DNA of 44,123 nucleotides from Verrucomicrobiia bacterium (GTDB taxonomy: Bacteria > Verrucomicrobiota > Verrucomicrobiia > Verrucomicrobiales > DEV007). Shown here one piece after another: positions 40,809 through 44,123 of the stretch. The position numbers and the translations under genes were made by a program. Under the pieces are notes generated by a model. It saw only the letters and a program-made list of their open reading frames with translations. It was not told the origin of the DNA and did no database searches. The stretch's first letter is position 1, and every line of letters begins with the position of its first letter. The stretch lies in the NCBI GenBank assembly GCA_020439995.1, contig JAGROY010000124.1, positions 1 to 44,123 on the forward strand. The letters are read 5' to 3'.

Positions 40809-43800
40809 TTATCCGCACGCGGGAGCATCGCGGGCCACGGATTTCTCAGCGCCCTTTCGGCAGAAGTTGAGGAAGACGGCTGGGGTGATTCCCAGTCCGA
40901 GTATCGTTGAGCTAAAAAGGCCACCCACAATAACGATTGCTACCGGGTTGAGGATCTCTTTACCTGGTTCATCCGCAGCGAGGATCAGCGGCACCAGAGC
41001 AATGCCGGCGGCAAGCGCCGTCATGAGCACAGGCACCAGTCGCTCAAGAGTGCCCCGGACAACCATCTCGTAGGTGAAGCCTTCGCCTTCATGCCTGATA
41101 AGGTGCAGGTAGTGCGATATCATCATGATCGAGTTGCGCGCTGCGATGCCAGTGATGGCGATAAAACCAACAAGCGTTGCCACGCTGATATTGTTCAGAG
41201 TAAACTGAGTGTAGAAGATCGCTCCGATGAGTGATATGGGAATGTTCGTGAGCACCAGCAACACAAAGCGAAAGCTCTGAAAGTAGCTGTAAAGAAGGAA
41301 GACGATCACCACGAGGATGATCGCTGATGTGGTGACGATGATGCGGGTCGCCTCCTGCTGTGCCTCATACTCTCCTTCAAATGACACGGCGTAGCCTGTG
41401 GGGAGCTTCAATTGATTCGTGACGTTTTCCTGAAGTTCTTCGACGACTGAATTGAGGTCCGAGGTGGTCGGGTTGATGGAGACAACGAATCGGCGCAGGG
41501 TATCTTCTCTGAGAATCGTATTCGGTCCGGTCGCTTGTCGAATATCGGCAACGTAGCTGAGCGGTATACGCTGGCCGCTGGCGGAGTCGATGTAGAGGTT
41601 CTCCAGTCGATCTGGATTTTCGCGCCACTCGGGGGGGAGGCGGACGACGATGTCGTAGACCCGTTGCCCCTCGTAGGCCTGCGCTACCGTGTCGCCACCC
41701 ATGAGCGATGCCAGTTCGTCATTGAGGTCACCCGGAGTCACGCCATAGGCGAGGGCACGTTTGCGGTCGACCTCGATCCGCAACTGCGGGATGGGAGCCT
41801 GCTGTTCCGTCCGTGCTTCCTCCAGGCCGGGGATGGCGCGTGCGATTTCAGCGACGTCGTTTCCCAGACGGCGGAGTTCTGCCAGATCCGGCCCGTAGAT
41901 TTTAACCGCTACTTTTGCTGATACGCCGCTCAACATGTGTCCCACTCGGTCCGCCAGGGGGCCACTGATGGCGCTGAAGGTTCCAGGGATCGTGCGCATG
42001 GTGGCGCGGATCTGGTCAAGCGTGCCCTGCCTATCGCTCTCGCCGATTTCATTGAACTCGACATCGAATTCAACTGTGGAAACCGGCACAACATGATCTC
42101 CTCGTTCGGCCCTGCCGACGCGATATCCCACCGTTTCGACGCCGGGAACTTTGAGCAGCAAATCCTGGGCAGTTCGGGAAAGCTCGGTGGTTGTCTTGAG
42201 GGATGTCCCGGGTGCAGTGGTCATCGCTACCACAGCGGTGGGTTCGCGAAAGGCGGGAAGAAAGTTGCCTCCCATCTTTGTGTAGGCTGTGTAGCTGTAG
42301 AAAAGCAGCGCCCCGGTGAGCGCGAACAGAAGCAGAGGTTGCGCGAGCGAAAACCGCAACCAGGTCGCCGTGAAGACCTTCTTCAACGCCCTTACGACCC
42401 ACCCGTCTTTGTGGACTTTGCCTGGTTTCGGATTGATCAAAAACGAACTGAGCACAGGAATCACGGTAAGGGATACGACAAACGATGCTGCCATGCTGAC
42501 GATCGTGGCAATCGCGATAGGCGTGAATAGCCTGCCTTCGACGCCGCTCAGAGCGAGAAGCGGAAGGAAAACGAGAATGATTAGGATGGTGGCATAGAGA
42601 ATCGATGACCTCACTTCTCCCGAGGCGAGAGCAATGACTTCGAGTCTCGGCTTGGGGGATTCGGATTCGGCATTCTCGCGAAGCCTCCGGAACACATTCT
42701 CGACGTCGACGATCGCATCATCGACGACCATCCCAATGGCTACTGCCAGTCCCCCGAGTGTCATCGAATTGACACTGAGGCCGAGGAGGTCGAATACGAG
42801 AACGGTGATAGCAAGAGAAAGCGGGATCGCCGTCAGTGTGATGAAAGTGACGCGGAAGTTGAACAGAAACAGGAACAAAATCACCGAGACCATAATGGCA
42901 CCGTCGCGCAGGGCTTCTTCGAGATTGCCAATCGAGAGATCGATGAAATCGCGCTGCCTGTAGAGCGTCAGGAGTTCGACACCTTCTGGCAGGGTGGTGC
43001 GGAGGTCATCCATGATCGTTTCGATCTTGTCCGTCAGGTCGATGGTGTCGAAGCCCGGGGATTTGCGCACATTGATGATCACTCCTGGATCGCCTTTGGC
43101 CACGCCTTCCTTCTCGCTGCCGTCCGCGTTCAACTTGGTGCCCATTCCCGCGTCGCCGCGCATTGGTTCGATATCCCACACGACTTCGGCGACGTCCTTG
43201 ATGCGGATCGCCCGGTCGTTTTCATGAACGACAACCGTGTCGCCGATGGCATCGAGATCCGTGGTCATCGCCAGGTTCCGCACCATGATCTCCTGAGCCT
43301 GTTCAGTCAAAAATCCGCCGGTCGTGTTGCGAACGGATTTTGCTGCAGCGTCTCGCACCTGTTCGAATGTGACGCCCATTGCCAACATATTTTCGGGATT
43401 GGGTTGCACCTGAATTTGCTTCACCCCGCCACCCATACTGAGGACTTCCGCGATTCCAGGAACGGACTGGAAACGGCGGCCGACTACCCAATCAGCCAGC
43501 ACCCGCAGATCGCGAGGACTGGTTTTTCCTGAAGGGTCCCTCAGTCCCACCATCATAATGTCACCCATCAAGGATGCGACTGGCGTCATGTAGGGCGTGA
43601 CTCCCGGCGGCAGCACTTCACTGGTTCCTGAGAGTCGTTGTTGGACGAACTGCCGCGCCTGATGGACGTCGGTGCCCCAGTCGAACTCGACGAAAATCAG
43701 GGACAGCGCGATGTCATTGGTCGACCGCAACCGGCTCACTCCGCTGACGCCCATCAGGGTGTTTTCGAGTGGAATCGTCACCAGGGTTTCGACTTCCTCC

Positions 43801-43973
43801 GGGGCAAATCCTGGTGCCTCTGTCAGGATGGTGACGGTGGGTTTTGTTAGGTCCGGCAGGACATCGACTGGAAGCTCCAGGCCCTTTTTGGCACCCAGTA
43901 GCAGAACCACCAGCGACAGTGCGCCTACCAGCGCTCTCTGAGCCAGACTCAGTCTAATCAATTTATTGAGCAT
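40809..43973 (-). CDS. Heavy-metal efflux RND permease (CzcA/CusA family)
   Basis: ATG 43973 (MLNKLIRLSLAQRALVGALS) gives 1054 residues, the usual size; the frame reaches back to 44051 over the upstream gene. Twelve TM helices in the RND pattern are visible: TM1 about 12-30, then a periplasmic porter half, TM2-6, the second porter half and TM7-12. Family markers are DVLPDLTKPTVTILTEAPGF, VEFDWGTDVHQARQFVQQRL and the TM4 proton-relay motif AIGMVVDDAIVDVENVFRRL. It pumps metal cations (Cu/Ag or Co/Zn/Cd) from the periplasm through an adaptor and outer-membrane channel; specificity cannot be fixed. It begins 4 bp after the stop of the upstream gene. Confidence 0.93.
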   Translation of the reverse strand: MLNKLIRLSLAQRALVGALSLVVLLLGAKKGLELPVDVLPDLTKPTVTILTEAPGFAPEEVETLVTIPLENTLMGVSGVSRLRSTNDIALSLIFVEFDWGTDVHQARQFVQQRLSGTSEVLPPGVTPYMTPVASLMGDIMMVGLRDPSGKTSPRDLRVLADWVVGRRFQSVPGIAEVLSMGGGVKQIQVQPNPENMLAMGVTFEQVRDAAAKSVRNTTGGFLTEQAQEIMVRNLAMTTDLDAIGDTVVVHENDRAIRIKDVAEVVWDIEPMRGDAGMGTKLNADGSEKEGVAKGDPGVIINVRKSPGFDTIDLTDKIETIMDDLRTTLPEGVELLTLYRQRDFIDLSIGNLEEALRDGAIMVSVILFLFLFNFRVTFITLTAIPLSLAITVLVFDLLGLSVNSMTLGGLAVAIGMVVDDAIVDVENVFRRLRENAESESPKPRLEVIALASGEVRSSILYATILIILVFLPLLALSGVEGRLFTPIAIATIVSMAASFVVSLTVIPVLSSFLINPKPGKVHKDGWVVRALKKVFTATWLRFSLAQPLLLFALTGALLFYSYTAYTKMGGNFLPAFREPTAVVAMTTAPGTSLKTTTELSRTAQDLLLKVPGVETVGYRVGRAERGDHVVPVSTVEFDVEFNEIGESDRQGTLDQIRATMRTIPGTFSAISGPLADRVGHMLSGVSAKVAVKIYGPDLAELRRLGNDVAEIARAIPGLEEARTEQQAPIPQLRIEVDRKRALAYGVTPGDLNDELASLMGGDTVAQAYEGQRVYDIVVRLPPEWRENPDRLENLYIDSASGQRIPLSYVADIRQATGPNTILREDTLRRFVVSINPTTSDLNSVVEELQENVTNQLKLPTGYAVSFEGEYEAQQEATRIIVTTSAIILVVIVFLLYSYFQSFRFVLLVLTNIPISLIGAIFYTQFTLNNISVATLVGFIAITGIAARNSIMMISHYLHLIRHEGEGFTYEMVVRGTLERLVPVLMTALAAGIALVPLILAADEPGKEILNPVAIVIVGGLFSSTILGLGITPAVFLNFCRKGAEKSVARDAPACG

Positions 43974-43977
43974 CTTG

Positions 43978-44123
43978 TTAGGCTGCCTTTTTGGGGTTTC
44001 TCCAGAGTTGCTGAGCGAGGCCGAGAGCGAGCAGGGACACGACAACGGCATACACGGTCACGTAGGTGTTCAGTTTGCCACCGCCTTCAGCATGATCATG
44101 ATCGTGATCATCATGCCCGCCTT
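43978..44123 (-). CDS. C-terminal end of a His-rich membrane protein (runs off the window)
   Basis: The last 48 codons of a minus-strand gene end at TAA 43978-43980. The visible end is GGHDDHDHDHAEGGGKLNTY followed by a TM helix (VTVYAVVVSLLALGLAQQLW) and RNPKKAA. A His/Asp-rich stretch next to a TM helix, directly upstream of an RND pump, suggests metal delivery or sensing. It could be the tail of the adaptor (CusB/CzcB-like) or a separate small membrane protein; the rest is outside the window. The four-base gap to the pump start indicates one operon. Confidence 0.7.
   Translation of the reverse strand, partial: GGHDDHDHDHAEGGGKLNTYVTVYAVVVSLLALGLAQQLWRNPKKAA

Overview
The window reads like a chromosomal segment of a member of the Verrucomicrobiota (PVC superphylum). 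The best evidence is the mix of families: a SGNH / membrane-bound-dehydrogenase / cytochrome c fusion of the PVC CxxCH type (4784-7981), a secreted ThuA-SGNH hydrolase (35855-37975), a Planctomycetes/Verrucomicrobia-type NRAMP-like transporter (1-575), NHL-propeller and Hint-domain exported proteins, a DUF3365 haem lipoprotein and an HME-type RND pump. Many signal peptides and lipoboxes, plus a LolA-like protein, indicate a diderm envelope. No prophage, insertion sequence, CRISPR array, rRNA or restriction/defence island was seen. Codon use looks even throughout, so this looks like core and lineage-specific chromosome rather than a recently acquired island.

Layout. 1-4726 is a leftward run: the start of an NRAMP-like transporter, then rpmF with a strong terminator, yceD, coaD (TTG start) and a membrane-anchored phosphohistidine/ATP-grasp dikinase-like protein. 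4784-8543 runs rightward: the PVC cytochrome fusion and a DUF6428 protein. 8621-12095 is a tight leftward cluster: zinc-ribbon protein, tandem UspA protein, DUF4404 protein and BatA-like vWA membrane protein. 12281-14574 holds an NHL-propeller protein translationally coupled to an exported unknown. 14560-16427 runs leftward (PhzF, small membrane protein, MsrA lipoprotein). 16564-19866 is a large FtsX-type permease without an ATPase partner. 20104-20898 holds ssb and a small membrane protein. 21041-23614 is a three-domain secreted protein (phosphoesterase, gluzincin peptidase, sialidase-like propeller), facing a tandem pair of related membrane-anchored coiled-coil proteins (23629-25433).

After a 610-bp stretch without a convincing gene come an NDH-2 dehydrogenase (26044-27324), a secreted lamininG/ConA-like protein coupled to a LolA-like carrier (27454-28865), a Hint-domain lipoprotein (28989-29570), a DUF3365 haem lipoprotein (29902-30576), tRNA-Ala(GGC) (30659-30734), an unknown two-TM protein and acpP with its terminator. 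33356-35639 is an apparent operon of a small unknown protein, a LysM protein with a degenerate L,D-transpeptidase domain, and accA. The right end holds ThuA-SGNH hydrolase, head-GIN protein, a group II PLP decarboxylase, a His/Cys-rich periplasmic protein and a CzcA/CusA-type RND pump, preceded by the His-rich C-terminal end of another membrane protein.

Points that stand out: a lipoprotein-anchored mini-Hint domain; an apparently dead L,D-transpeptidase next to accA; a GWD-like domain order on a membrane anchor; the peptidase fusion; a vWA/USP/zinc-ribbon cluster; an SSB without an acidic tip; and several genes with -10-like hexamers 5-7 nt from the start codon and no Shine-Dalgarno sequence, which suggests leaderless mRNAs. 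All calls come from reading translated sequence by eye; no database search was run.
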